DNA of 60,000 nt, from NCBI GenBank assembly GCA_964035545.1, contig OZ037765.1:13698698-13758697 (forward strand). Reading direction: 5' to 3'. Position 1 is the stretch's first letter, and the number at the start of each line of letters is the position of its first letter. Under the pieces are notes generated by a model. The model did not search any database. It was not told the origin of the DNA and saw only the letters and a program-made list of their open reading frames with translations. Positions 12,301 to 23,396 of this stretch are shown here, in pieces. The translations under genes were made by a program, and so were the position numbers. Source of the DNA: Bugula neritina (Eukaryota > Bryozoa > Gymnolaemata > Cheilostomatida > Bugulidae).

Positions 12301-15300
12301 TGTTATTGTGGTAAGTCTATGACTACTGTTTTAACAAGGATGACCTGCCAAATACAGTATCAACTGGAGACAAAATGAGAAGAGTGCAGCTTACAATGTA
12401 AAACTGGCTATGACTAGGATACGCAGTTACAGACCAGGCAACAGCAAGAAATAATGACTACACTGCAACCAATGACTACACTGAGATTAGCAGTGTAAGT
12501 TATTGTCAACCTTACCCAAATTATGAAAGCGATGAGCAGTTATAATTAGACAACCTCTAATAAACCGAATATTAATACAGGGAGATTTTATATCTGAGTT
12601 TTTTGTTACCACACTTTTTTTACTGTTGTATATCAATAATGCAAAACAAAGCTTACTCGTTTAAAATTATTGTATTTGGTACTTATCAGAAAAATTCGAC
12701 TGATCTCAACGAACTGAAACTAAAAACTAATTCTCACCGCACGCAGGCTTAAAGCTAACTTTCGCACTGTTAGTCTCCAAACAAAACAACAAATTTAAAT
12801 GGTAAAAGTCAGAATGACAACAAATACTTTTTAATCAAAACTTTATAATTACTGAAAATAAACTATAAAATGTAACTCACTCACTAAGCAGTCAGTCTTT
12901 CAACTGACTGACAATGAATCAACTTTTCCACAGGGTTCTGTTTTGCGCCAAGTTGTATAAATTGTTGACATCAATGCTCTTCACTTTGAGGTGTCTCTTT
13001 AACTTAAGGTATCCTCAATTTCTATGGCCAGACACCAGCTAGGAGAATAGCGTCTGCTTGGGTAGTCAATGTTCATCCATACACGCAATGTGACTCGCCC
13101 ATTTAAGGTTGCAAATTATTACTTAATCATATATTGGTGCTAACTTTGCACGTTGAAGAATTTCAGTGTTGGGGATTTTTTGCCACCATTTAACTTTCAT
13201 GGTGGACCCTAGCTGCTTCATCATAAAGCTGTTGAGTTGTCCAACTTTGTACAGCATCCAAGTCTCAGAGCCGTAAAGTAGGGTGGTCAGAACAATAGCC
13301 TTGTAGACTTGACATTTTACTCTGATTGTCACATCATTGTTGTTCCAGAGTTTTTCTCTCAATCTCCCAAATGCAACTAAAGCTTTACACATTCTAATTC
13401 TAATATGCTTACATTCTCGAGCGGGTTGTCTTTAATTTGCATATTGCACATGACCTCTGTTTTACACATATTTATACACAATCCAAAATCATGGGCAGCT
13501 TTAGCAAATCGTGATGTAGCCACTTGCATATCTTCCAAGCTGCATGCTATTAGTGCTGTGTCATTTGCCTACATCAATTCACGAAACGTAGTCAATTGTG
13601 TACGACTCTTGGAACTGTAAAGAGCGGGGTTGAATAGATTAGCACCAGGTCTGGTTTGCAGATACATACTTTGGGTGGTGTCGAATAATGCTTTGTCATG
13701 TACCGCCGTGAGGTATATTCTAAATAATGTAGGTGCGTGAGCACAGCCTTGCTTTACTCCATTATTGGTATCAAATTGTGGTCACAGCTGGCTTTTGCTC
13801 GATATATGTGCTTCCTTCCCAATATGGAACTGTCGGATCAGCTTAATCAAGTGTGATGAGATACCACATCTTCCAAAGATGATCCACAGTGTCTCTCTGC
13901 TAACAGTGTCAAAGGCTTTGGTGAAGTCTATGAACACAGCATACAAAGGTCTCTACTGTTCTCCACATTTTTCTTGTATTTGATTTAATGTGAAAATCAT
14001 ATCCACTTTGCTTCAAAACCACATTGGGTTTTTGGCAGAATAATAGTTTCAACTGAAAAATTTATCAAGTTGAACAGAGTTCTTGCCATGACTTTACCAG
14101 GGATTAATAGCAGTGATATACCTTGATAGTTGCCACAGTCACGTCGATCACCTTACTTAAATATAGTTATCATGGCAGCGTCCCTCCAGTCTTTAGGAAT
14201 TGTCCTACTTCTCCAAGCTCTACATATGATTCCCCACAATGCCTCTTTCAGAAGTGTGCCGTCTTGCTTTAATATTTCACCAGGAATATCATCCTTGCCG
14301 GGTGCTTTGTTGTTAGCCAGTGCTCTAATTGCATTGTCCACTTCTAGGAAGTTAGGTTCTGCCTCCAATTCATGAGCAGTTGGTATGCTTTTGTTTCTGG
14401 TGATGACTTCCACTGAAACAGCACCGGTCTCATTGAGAAGATCATTGAAATGTTCTGCCCATCTGTTTAAGATATATTTTTCCTCTGTCAGGATGGTTCC
14501 ATCTTTAGCATTGATTTAGATTGTGTGTCTGGTGGTGACGCCCCAAACTTCTTTCAGGCTGTTATAGAAAGCTCTGGTGTTTGTGTCAGCAAGTAGTTGT
14601 CTTTGTTCCACTTTGGATTTCCACCAGGCGGTTTTCAGTTCTATGGTTTTTAGTTTGAGTCAATGACAAGCTTCACGGTGTGCAGCTTTATTAGCACGAG
14701 TTGCCCTACTAGAGAGTAGCTTATCCCGAGTCTTGTTCCTATCTGCCAAAGCTGCTGAAATTCAAGATCGTTTTCGTCGAACCAGTTTTGATGCTTGCGT
14801 TTTGTTTGTTCCAAGTGTAGCCAATGACACACCTGGTAATGTGTTGCGTAGTTTGCACCAGGTGGTCTCAACACTACTGTCTATGATCACTTTTGTCTCC
14901 TTAAGCTCTTTGGTTATTGCATTATCAAGTTGGGCACTTGAGACTGTTGAGATTTATCTGCCACCATCTGTGACTTAGATTATATAAAAAAAATCCATCA
15001 CATTATCCTTCAACATGACATTCAGATCTTGCAATAAGTAGGCTACTTGAATGCCTAGTCTTGGAGGTACATTTTTGGTGCACTATTTAATCAAATGTTG
15101 AAGTTATACTGCAGCTCTTCATTTTTTGAAAAGCTCGTTTGCAGTGGGTCAAAATAGAAAATTTCTTTTTCAAATCCAAGGTGCTTTGATACCGACTAAA
15201 TCATAGTTTACGTTTATTGCTTTGTTTAGCTGAAGACTAAATTTTCCCTTTGGTTAACAGCTGAAACTACCTATTGCTTGATGTCAAAAGATACATTAAC

Positions 15301-17133
15301 ATAATGTACTAACAATTAAATATTATTTAGATGATCTGCCTGATATCGTTGGCTTTCTCATTACTGTGGACTGTGCAAATCATGTCACTCACTGCTGGCT
15401 TTATCAATGGTGAGGAGTTATTTTTGCTGAGCAGCTTGCCAAATGGTGTCTGGGATCAAGTATAGCATATTTCAAGCTATTGTTTTTTCACCAAAAGTAT
15501 TTATCTCTTTACATGTATGCCCAAAATCTTCAGTTTATTTTTATTGTTTACAAGCTTCCTAATTTTCAATTGTACTCGTATATTACTGATCACTTCAGCA
15601 TAGAGCACATTGAAGCTTTGAGATGCCATGACTCTCAATTGTAGTAAAATCAATATCAGGAAATTTATCTTTGTAGCAATATTCTTTGATTTACAAATTG
15701 ACCATAAGTTTGAATAGCACCTTGACTAACATACCCCTATACACTTTTTGCTAAAAACAAATTAAAAACCTACAACACCTATGATGAAATTTTATCAAAA
15801 CAAGAAATCAAAAGTTCAAAACAACCATTTGTGAAGATATATCAAACTGTAATACAACAAAATGCATAGAATATCAATAAAATAGAAAAACTTATACCTT
15901 TGCTAAGTCAACAAGCAGTTCACTAAAATATTTTACCAAAGAGTTGTACCCAGCATCTCATACTATACACACTTTGCCTGGTTTTTTTACTGCCCGAGTA
16001 CTGTTGAGGTAGCAAAAATCCTAGTTTGGTTTAAAATTAGATGTATAAGTCTACCAAACATTACTTTCAAGTTGCTATACTTTTATACATTTCTACTGAG
16101 TCTGAATTGAGCTGGGATTGTGCTGGTAGCTTCCCAACCATCGTGATTTTCATAAGAGATGCTGCCAGGTATTGATAGTGCCCTTCGGTATTTGAAGAGC
16201 TGTCCATCTCAGCGTTCTGTGATGGACATCAGAATGTTGGCATCTGTATTTTTGTGGGAATTTTTCATGAACATTTTGCTTGCACAGTAGGCTTATCATT
16301 GCAGTAAAACTGACTCAATGTTGTTGACAAGTTTAGCTCATTGTACTGCAAGTATAGTATAAAATGCCTAACTGAATTTTTATTGGTTATTGTATTAGTA
16401 CCAGCTACTGGTTAGCCTAACCACGTGTTGGTTGTTCGAAGTGTCAACAGCAGGAGGAAGGATAAAAACTTGTGCTGTGCTGTGACTTGCACATAACCCT
16501 TTAACTGACATATAAATTAAGCCAATAGTTGAGCAAGAATGTAATGTTTTTACAAATTAAGTTCCATACTTGTTCAAAAATTGTTGCATTACACTAAGTT
16601 GAGTCAATTATACTGGTAGATTTTATTTTGTTACAGGCAGAGGATTCATAGGAAAAGAAGACTTGCAGTCTGTAACTAAAGTAGTGCTTCCTTCACTGAA
16701 CCAACTTCATGTTGATCATATGTTTAGGTAGTAAATCTAAGTTTGAGTAAAATTTTATATGTAAAAGAAAAGATACTTGGATTTTCCTCTGGTTGCATAT
16801 GTGCATTATGCAGTATTCATCTTTTGCAACTCATTGGAAATGAAATAATGATACATTCTAAAGAGCAAATATTGTCTTGTATATTGCTACATTTTTGCTG
16901 TCTACTTTTCTAGCAAAAGCATAAAGTCTAGGTTAGCTAGCACTAATAAGTATTCTTTACATGCTTGCAAATTGTCTTTTGTTTTTATGTTGTACAGTAA
17001 GTAATGTCATCTTATGCAAATTCTCTGCTAATTGTTGTTTTTTTCTTGTAGACAACTAGATTCTGATGGAGATGGGTGTTTAACTTATAAAGATTTTGAA
17101 AAAGTAATGAAGTTTAAATTAGAGGAAGTTTGA
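3352..17133 (+). CDS. EFCAB11: EF-hand protein resembling EFCAB11, 3' four exons
   Basis: The exons I can join are 3352-3433, 3881-4037, 16637-16727 and 17052-17133 (TGA at 17131). All have GT-AG borders and matching phases. The join gives HYGFKPSK at the end of the first exon, STFLAFDTMGRGFIGKEDLQ across the 12.6-kb intron, and HMFRQLDSDGDGCLTYKDFE in the last two. The last is a canonical EF-hand loop (D-S-D-G-D-G-x-L-x-x-x-D). The pattern follows vertebrate EFCAB11 (GYKPSK, AFDTYYRGFL, DRDSDGH...). The function of that family is poorly defined, but calcium binding by the last hand is expected. About 136 residues are seen; the N-terminal EF-hand is missing, so an upstream exon ending in phase 2 is required. 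The ATG inside the first exon (3359) is unlikely to be the true start. Confidence 0.75.
4640..5515 (-). mobile_element. Decayed hAT transposase, C-terminal part
   Basis: The minus strand gives a broken reading frame ending in the hAT dimerisation domain: LLPVSNSYFERGFSTMNN then SYLQNRLSIQHI (about 4720-4820). The family form is LPVSxxxCERGFSxMNxIKxxLRNRL. Upstream pieces such as GQIKGINLKL (about 5120) and the C-rich part at 5242-5514 align in order but are interrupted by stops and frame changes. This is a pseudogene inside the large intron. Confidence 0.7.
5525..6650 (-). mobile_element. Decayed mariner (SETMAR/Mos-like) transposon
   Basis: On the minus strand, in order: an N-terminal helix-turn-helix (LTAEGVRASVIHRRMEEQYG, ~6530-6600), the linker IKSDRRLTIDDVAE (~6350), a catalytic segment IITDETWVYHYKPE (~6150), EWKQTASPVKKFK (~6100), and the second catalytic Asp in VVFHQDNARPHTA (~5900). 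Several frameshifts and stops separate them, and the usual YSPDLAPSD region is eroded. Terminal inverted repeats were not resolved. Confidence 0.8.
6905..8830 (-). mobile_element. Decayed pogo/Tigger-type (DDE_1) transposon
   Basis: Minus-strand fragments occur in family order. GLTHKEVRDLAYEFAKANKI and a TLNKTAG segment (8492-8620) and KPKATSLAKQAV...LLKRFFDKL (8223-8300) belong to the CENP-B/HTH part. KPVLIIMDNHDSS and SIYGLKFFYFNEACDN (7540-7690) match the DDE_1 core (LILDNHxSH and the later acidic site). A serine-rich tail ends in YCIGEYVLMKYE at 6910-6950. Multiple frameshifts; inactive. Confidence 0.7.
9494..11035 (-). mobile_element. hAT transposon (ZBED5/SCAND-like family), 3' two-thirds
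   Basis: The 3' terminus is the plus-strand sequence CAGTGGTTCCAACC at 9494. Minus-strand coding starts near 10978 with SIQLDESTDVANISQL and continues as 10911-10545 (VHGKSIEEEFMFCQPLL, VCTDGAPAMLRSRPGF, HCFIHREALASRTLPQAMK). It shifts frame near 10545 and goes on at 10510-9779 (HTEVRWLSKGNMLARLFEL ... VPFSTTYLCEVGFSSM). These are hallmarks of hAT transposases domesticated elsewhere as ZBED5/FAM200. The 5' end with its BED finger and TIR is missing; a LINE piece starts at about 11046. The same family recurs at 52700-54335. Confidence 0.85.
11046..11335 (-). mobile_element. LINE 3' fragment (C-terminal reverse transcriptase region)
   Basis: The minus-strand frame includes RLDTQLQTRICKASVAFGRL, VKSQVYGAIVLTTLL and SQTWKLYKIQVRKPNSF. 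This is the post-catalytic region of a non-LTR reverse transcriptase, nearly the same as in the LINE at 13123-14980. The ORF upstream fuses without a stop into a gypsy gag zinc knuckle, which is a junction of two elements and not a real protein. Confidence 0.75.
11335..12145 (-). mobile_element. Degenerate gypsy-type gag fragment
   Basis: The minus strand has MPAHSGCQQIP at 12143, a capsid-like segment NVELYLQQFQENKEANVW and a following KCAVKKAAMDC segment in another frame (11876-12060). A zinc knuckle CFRCGGPHMKRHC lies near 11340-11380. The order and spacing fit a gypsy gag with frameshifts. It is a different family from the element at 134-1689. Confidence 0.6.
12146..13120. other. Intron of the EFCAB11-like gene; nothing recognised
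   Basis: AT-rich sequence without coding potential. It could include the LTR of the neighbouring gag fragment, but I see no TG/CA-bounded repeat that would prove it. Confidence 0.4.
13123..14980 (-). mobile_element. LINE (non-LTR retrotransposon) reverse transcriptase, degenerate
   Basis: The minus strand gives the RT domains in order. 14153-14413 has EVDNAIRALANNKAPGKDDI, then LWGIICRAWRSRTIPKDWRD and GDRRDCGNYQGISLL. 13700-13950 has the VKQGCAHAPTLF segment. ANDTALIA near 13560 stands where the catalytic FADD box is expected. 13123-13392 has FGRLREKLWN, YKAIVLTTLLYGSETW and a terminal VKWWQKIPNTEILQRAKL. Stops and frameshifts are scattered, and the catalytic AD pair is damaged. It sits antisense in the EFCAB11-like intron. 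Confidence 0.85.
14981..16636. other. Remainder of the 12.6-kb intron; no gene recognised
   Basis: AT-rich sequence without clear repeats. An open stretch at 15331-15412 has splice-like borders but does not fit the flanking protein (see rejected items). Confidence 0.5.
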
Positions 17134-17702
17134 TGCCAGATATTTTTACCAGTCCTCAGACATAGCAATATGGCAATCTACGCAATTGAAGTAACCGTAA
17201 CAAAAAAATTTTAATATGCAAAATGTCTCAATTTTAAAGGTTTTTTTTTAAATTGTAGCCTTTGGTAATTAGTTAAACTGTACATTTTGATATGCTTGCA
17301 GTGTAATACTGTGTAAAGTGAATATCGTGTGAATTTTATACATTTTTTCACTTAATAAGTAGCCCCATCATTATGTGTTCTTTTTACTAGATGATCTGCA
17401 GCCATAGTGTAATTTAATATGATACTACTATATTTTACACTCTGGTGTAATAAGCTGCTAGCAGCTTGCATCCACTTGTGTTTATTGATTTTTTAATGAT
17501 AATTATTTTAGCTTCTAGATGTTAATGTGATAGTTGCTTCAGTTTATATCAGTATAAGAGCTAAATAGAGACAGCGTCTTCTACTGTAGAAATATAATTA
17601 CTGATTTCGAGCTCTTTTTTCTTGTGTTTCTAAGAAGACTTGTGGAAGGTAATTTTTTAAATTATTACAGTTTAGAATTTGTTATATGTGTTGCTGCATT
17701 AG

Positions 17703-17708
17703 AATAAA
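17703..17708 (+). terminator. Polyadenylation signal AATAAA for the EFCAB11-like gene
   Basis: An AATAAA about 570 bases after the stop codon, in otherwise uninformative AT-rich 3' flank. Position is plausible but untested. Confidence 0.4.
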
Positions 17709-19780
17709 GTTGTCACAGAAACTGTAAAAAAAGTTCATTACTTTGTTCTATATTGGTGAAATGTGTATAATAAACAGATAGTGAGAAATGCAAAGAATTC
17801 CATCTTCTGCTAACAAGGTGGACAAGATAGAATTAAAGGAGATCCCAACCTGCAATATAGTTTTTGGGCAGGAAGATAGTTTACAAAATTTGAAAATGGT
17901 AACAAAACTGAATTCTGAATCTACATATATATCAGGTATTATGATGTTGTGTTTTGGTTTAATCTTGTTTCTCACAAGTAGCTGCAAGTATCAGTAGATG
18001 GATCCATTGCAGGCTTCATTCTATTTTACTTTGACAAATAGATGCAGCAATTTTCTAAATACATAGTTACTAAAAATAAACAAAGGCGTTACAAAATTTA
18101 ATCCAAATTAAGCTAGAAAGCAGTTTTAAAAAGATGAAATTTAAGAATTAGTACGGTAAGAGGTTGGTTTGCTATATTAGAAACATTGTGTGTTATGAGC
18201 AGCTCCATCACTGATGACACAATTTTGTTTATGGTTAGCAGACTTGGTCAGAAAGTACTTATGAGTTGCTGTATCAAGAAGTATTGATATCAAAATTCAC
18301 CTCAACAATAACCTCCTGAGATTCTGTTCATTAAACAGAAAAATCAATTTCAACTATTGTAAAGGTTTATCACGTCAACACTTGAGTTATCACACAAGTA
18401 TGGCTTTTGCACTAGCAGTTACTGTAAAACATATTATTAGTCTTCTATAAGAAGGTTCATTCAACTTTGGATTATATAAATAATGACAGTTTATATTTAA
18501 ATGGGCAGTGGAAAGTGAACAAGTCCATATTTAAATGTATCTATAAAAAGTATATACTGTATGAAAAGTGAGAGTGGGTAACACCAGCTTTTCTCATTAT
18601 CTAATCTTATGCTATACTCGTCACAACTTGCCAAGTTTGCAATAATTTCACTAAAAACAGTTCTGACAGCGAAGTGTTGCAAATAGGATTTCACATATGC
18701 TGTAGCTGTACTTTCTTATGACCTCCAGCATATATTTGTTCAACAAGTTCAGATTGCGGAGTGAAGCTGTCTCTTAAGATTGTTATTTAACAGCTGATCT
18801 GGTATACATAGTTACAACTTTTTTAAAGCTGTCTCCCTGACCTCAGAAAACAGAATAAGATTTTCACCCACCTAAAGGTCTTTGTTTAGCTGAAAGACTA
18901 AGGTCTGAATAATAAACCCAAATTTGCCATTAAAACTAATTTATTAAATCGTCTATAGGTACTCGTTATTACATGGCTCTTCTTTCATATAATATTCATA
19001 GTGTTGAAAGATGTAATGACTAAATTAAGTGTTTTCAGTGATTAATTGATCTATTGCAGAATTATATAATAGCAAATGCAACTATTCTAGGTGTATTCAG
19101 ATATTTCTAACCCAACCTCAACACTGAATTTTGGCCAATTATATCATGTTGCTCACATGCTGAAAAGACTGCAGGTGTGGCATTGTATGCAGTCATATTA
19201 TATACTTTTTAGAATATTATATTATAAGTGTGAACACCCCTCAACAAAAAATTCAGTCTGTGATTTGGTTTATTGACACAAAGTCAGACGTGCAAATTTA
19301 CTTACATGATAAGCAATTTTTCTGTAGGGCTAAGTGACAAATAGGCCTATTATATTATATATTATAAGGCCAAGGTTTACACTACTCATATTTGAATTGC
19401 TTTGAGAAAGGTGCTGATATTATTGCCACCTTTGATAGATATTTCTCCGTGCATGACAGGGAATAGCATGTCTTATCAAAACTTGTAAAGGTGTAGTAAG
19501 TCAGGTCGAACAGTTTTGCTATCACTATAATTTAAATAAGATACAATATGTTCAATAAAAAACTTAGTATAAAGAGGCACTTATATCTTCATACTTATCA
19601 TTTAGACATTCAATTTTGCTGAGTGGAATTAATTGAAACTCAAAATTTTTATCAAAAGTATAAACACCCATTTTAGAACTTTGCACACACATTTTATAAC
19701 ATTGGTTGTGTGGGCTACTTCGCGTAAAGAGTGAGAATGTATTGTAGTAAACTGTGGGTTTTGAATGCAACTAGTGCCTA
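17709..19780. other. Intergenic; nothing recognised
   Basis: AT-rich, only short random ORFs on both strands, no repeat structure seen. Confidence 0.5.
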
Positions 19781-19783
19781 CAT

Positions 19784-20230
19784 GCTCTAGAGAGAATAAG
19801 CCAAGTACTTGAATACGAATGAAAGATAAACTTTATTTGCATCAGATACAGCTTATGTGGTCCTACTACCAGCGAGCTCCAGTAGTAGTCTGAATCTACA
19901 CTGGAAACTCGCCTGCTTTTATACACAAGAATTCACATCTAGAATGTTCCAACAGACAAAAGAAAGTTAAGCTTGACAGTAACAAAAGAAAAATAGACAA
20001 AGGAGAATGAATCATTCAATAGGCCAAGAATTTAGCTATAATAACAACCTATTGAAGGCATTCATAAAAGTTACACAAATTTCCAGTATCAGTATTAATG
20101 CGAAACGATAAAATAGCAAAAAGGGAAAATAACTCTGGAAATGCGTATTTCATGAAAATTACATTATACTGAAAGCTTTAACAACAATCACGATAATAGG
20201 GCATTAGAAAGCTAGCCCAACTTAGCTACA
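19784..20230 (-). repeat. Possible solo LTR
   Basis: Read on the minus strand it starts TGTAGCTAAG and ends AGAGCA. It contains a TATA-like TATAAAAG near 19920 and an AATAAA near 19832, in the right order and spacing for U3-R-U5. No second copy or clean target duplication was found. The right edge coincides with the insertion point of the ISL2EU element, so the true boundary may be obscured. Confidence 0.3.
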
Positions 20231-20232
20231 AT

Positions 20233-21316
20233 AGACCATGTAAAACTCAGCCAATCAGCGAAGTGTACCAGGTCAATGTCTTACCATCGTAACTGATATA
20301 AAATTCTGCAAGTTCAATTGCAAAATGCATGCTTCTAAAAGCTAGTTGTGCAACTTTTTTTTCATGCATTATTTAATTTCATATCTTAAATTGATGACTC
20401 TTGAAATGATTTTTTAAAATGTCTAAATTAAGTGTTTATAAAATGCAATTAAAAATTTCATGTCTAGAAAAATGACCTGGTACACTTTTGCAACTTAAGG
20501 CCAATTATTACATAACTGCCAGCTTAGTAGTTATTTGTTGTTGCAGCTTGAATGGGTTATTGTTTAGCATTGGAAGCTTGCAGTAAACATCTGTGAATTT
20601 GGTACATGACTTTGATTGGCTGGTTTTTAAATTGCCCTTTAGTATATGCATCTGGATGGCTTGACTAGTGTAGACTCCGCCTACATCTAGCTAATGTACA
20701 GTAGCCAATCCACAGTAGTATTACAAAATTTCTGTTTAACAAATGAAATATTCTGGTCATTTGTCTTGTACTTTACAATAGTAAATATTCTATTCAACTA
20801 GAATTTTATTGTATGTGAGCCATGCATGGGAACTACTAAGAGGTTAAATCAACCAACCACCCATGCTAGTAATATTGTAGCTCGCAGTAATAGCAAGTCC
20901 ACACCATATAAATATACACATAAGCTATTATGTGCAGCTTATGAATGCTGAAATGACCCCATTTCTTACCTTCAATTTGAAAAAAAATTGTATTACATAT
21001 TCTGCCACCTCTGCACCAGGAACTTGTTTTCCTTTTAAATTTTGAAAATAGTGGTCAGTTTCTGCAGCAGTCAACATCCACAATAAACAACGTAAGCTTT
21101 CAAATAAACTATAAATATATGAAATATTAGTGTGGAAACAATGTAATTTATTCATTGCTATGATGAAAAAATTACAAGAATATTATATAAAAGCTAAATA
21201 TAGATTTCTAGTAAAATGGCACAGGTAAAAATAACACATTTTTACTTCAAATTCTAAATTTCATCAGTCACCAATGGTGGCTGTAGATTACAGAGAGCAC
21301 AGCAGACTATCATAAT
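20233..21316. repeat. Left inverted arm of the ISL2EU element
   Basis: Position x pairs with position 44650 minus x on the right arm. Both arms encode the same 75-residue reading frame (minus at 20928-21155, plus at 23495-23722). One mismatch is near 20790 (AATAGAAT against AATAAAAT). Confidence 0.95.
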
Positions 21317-21389
21317 CATAATCATAAGGATGGTCAGCCCACTGAGCAAAATCCAACTCCAACCCTTCATTTGGGTTACCAATGCACTA

Positions 21390-23396
21390 AAGCATATAAT
21401 GTAAGACGCACAAAAAAACAGTGGTTTTAATGAAACATGTGAAAGAAGCGAACAGAAAACGTCTTCAACAGAGTCAGCTGATATAGAGCAACAGAACTCA
21501 TCTGACAGCCATCCTCATAGTCAGACTTCATCAGAAGTAACTGAGTTACCAGAATCATCAACTACTCAGAAAAAAAGATCTGCACATTCTATTGATAGAT
21601 GAAAATCAAAAGTTGGAAGAAAAGGCTCAAAAAGTTCTACGTTTAAACAAAAAGCAACTATTGAAAAAGTAAAAGTTTTTAAAACTTTCACCACTACAGA
21701 TGAGCGAACTAAATTCTATACTGGAATTCCTACACGTTCTCTATCCTATTTTTTGGCAAGGTAAAAATTATGATTTTCTTATTGCAAAGATAGACTATGG
21801 TTTATTACAAATAAACAATGCAAGTCTCACTATGCTAAAATTTGTACATTGATTAAATTTGATGTGTAGTAAAACTGTCATTTTACTTAAATCTGTTGCA
21901 GTATGAGTGTATCATTCATACATTTTTTATTAAAGATGTTGTTTTATGTAAGATATTCATAAATACCACAGTGGTCATCTGCATGCTTTGATTTATTTAG
22001 TTTAGGGTTTTATTTAAACAAGCAGCAGTCTTTTATTTGTGGACAAATTGACTCACTTTCTCCAGGAAAAGTAAATTGTCTTGACTTAAATTTTCCTTGG
22101 CTATTTTAAAGCTTATCAAAAGTGGCCTCCTAATCTAATTTTTAGCTGAAACTAACTCAGTGTTTAAAACTAAAATGGTTTACACTTGTTACTAGTTTCA
22201 CTTATTCACAAACATTATTAAATGCTATTCTAGAAATAATATGGGTTTGAATTAGTTATAGTATAATTATAAAATGAAGTAATAATTGTTTGTCCACAGT
22301 ATTTGTTTAAACTCATGACTTCATTCAAAGGATGTATTCATACAACTAGCTTATTATGTACTGTTACAGTATTATGTAACACATGTTGACACACATTACA
22401 TTCTGTTTGGATGGTGATATATTGGGTCAAGCCTTCAACTAGCAGTTCTTGAACTTCATAGTTCTTGCAAAAGATAACTGAAGCTACTTACCAAAGGGTA
22501 AAAACTGCTGAATGAATACAAACTAAGCACAAAATTTATTTAGCACATACATTATAATTTGAATCATAATTCAATTTTCATTCTTTGTTTACTATATCTA
22601 GATTTATATGTCCGAAGATGAAAGTTCTCACTTTCAGAAAAAAAGTTAACAGGACAAGATAAACTTTTATTGGCTTTGATGAAGCTGCGTCAAGATTTAC
22701 AGTTTCAAATGCTTGCTGGCCTTTTTTTATATCTCTAAATTGCTAGCAAGCAAAACCTTCAAAGACACATTAGATATTTTAGCAGATGAACTAAACAATC
22801 TAATAGTTTTTCCAACAAGAGAGAAGCTGAACATTTCTCTGAGCTTTCAAAGCCAATATGCTAACATTAGGTGCATTATAGACTGCACAGAAATATTCAT
22901 TTGTAAGCCTCAGTCAAAGCTGGCTCAATCTTTAACATGGAGTGAGTATAAAAAGACCAACACCATCAATTATTTGGTTGCAATTACACCCAAGGGCACT
23001 ATTTGCTTTATTTCGCATGGAATGGGAGGTAGAGCCTAAGACAAGTGTGTAGTGAATGACTCTGGGTTCTTAGACTTCATAAACCCAGATGATGTGGTCA
23101 TGGCAGATAGAGGCTTTCTTATTGAAAAAGAACTTATAGGCGCTGGAGCCAAGTTGGCCATACCACCTGGGAAAAGAGGCCATTTGCAAATGACTAAAAT
23201 GCAGTTACTGCAAACAAAGTTGATTGCTAACCTTCGAATCCATGTCAAAAGAGCAATCAAAAGAATAAAGGAGTTCAATATTTTAAATGGTCCTGGAGGT
23301 GTGAACTTGGTGTTGGCACCTCTATTAGACAAGATTATGATAGTCTGCTGTGCTCTCTGTAATCTACAGCCACCATTGGTGACTGATGAAATTTAG
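21390..23396 (+). pseudogene. Dead ISL2EU/DDE_Tnp_4-like transposase
   Basis: An N-terminal piece at 21427-21760 is broken by a TGA at 21600. The catalytic part at 22640-23396 reads TREKLNISLSFQSQYANIRC, CIIDCTEIF (first Asp), YKKTNTINYLVAITPKGTI, GGRA-stop-DKCVV, VVMADRGF (second Asp) and RIHVKRAIKRIKEFNI. In the family the last motif is HVERA, its Glu being the third catalytic acid; here it is Lys. The stop at 23037 falls where Ser of GGRxSDK is usual. Such enzymes cut and move their own element; this one should be inactive. Confidence 0.8.

Noticed and set aside
15331-15412. Open stretch with an AG before and GTGAG after, which could be an exon of the EFCAB11-like gene (MICLISLAFSLL...)
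   Set aside because: The flanking exons join directly into a conserved EF-hand (AFDTMGRGFIGKEDL). Inserting this stretch would break the motif, and its phase does not fit the upstream exon.
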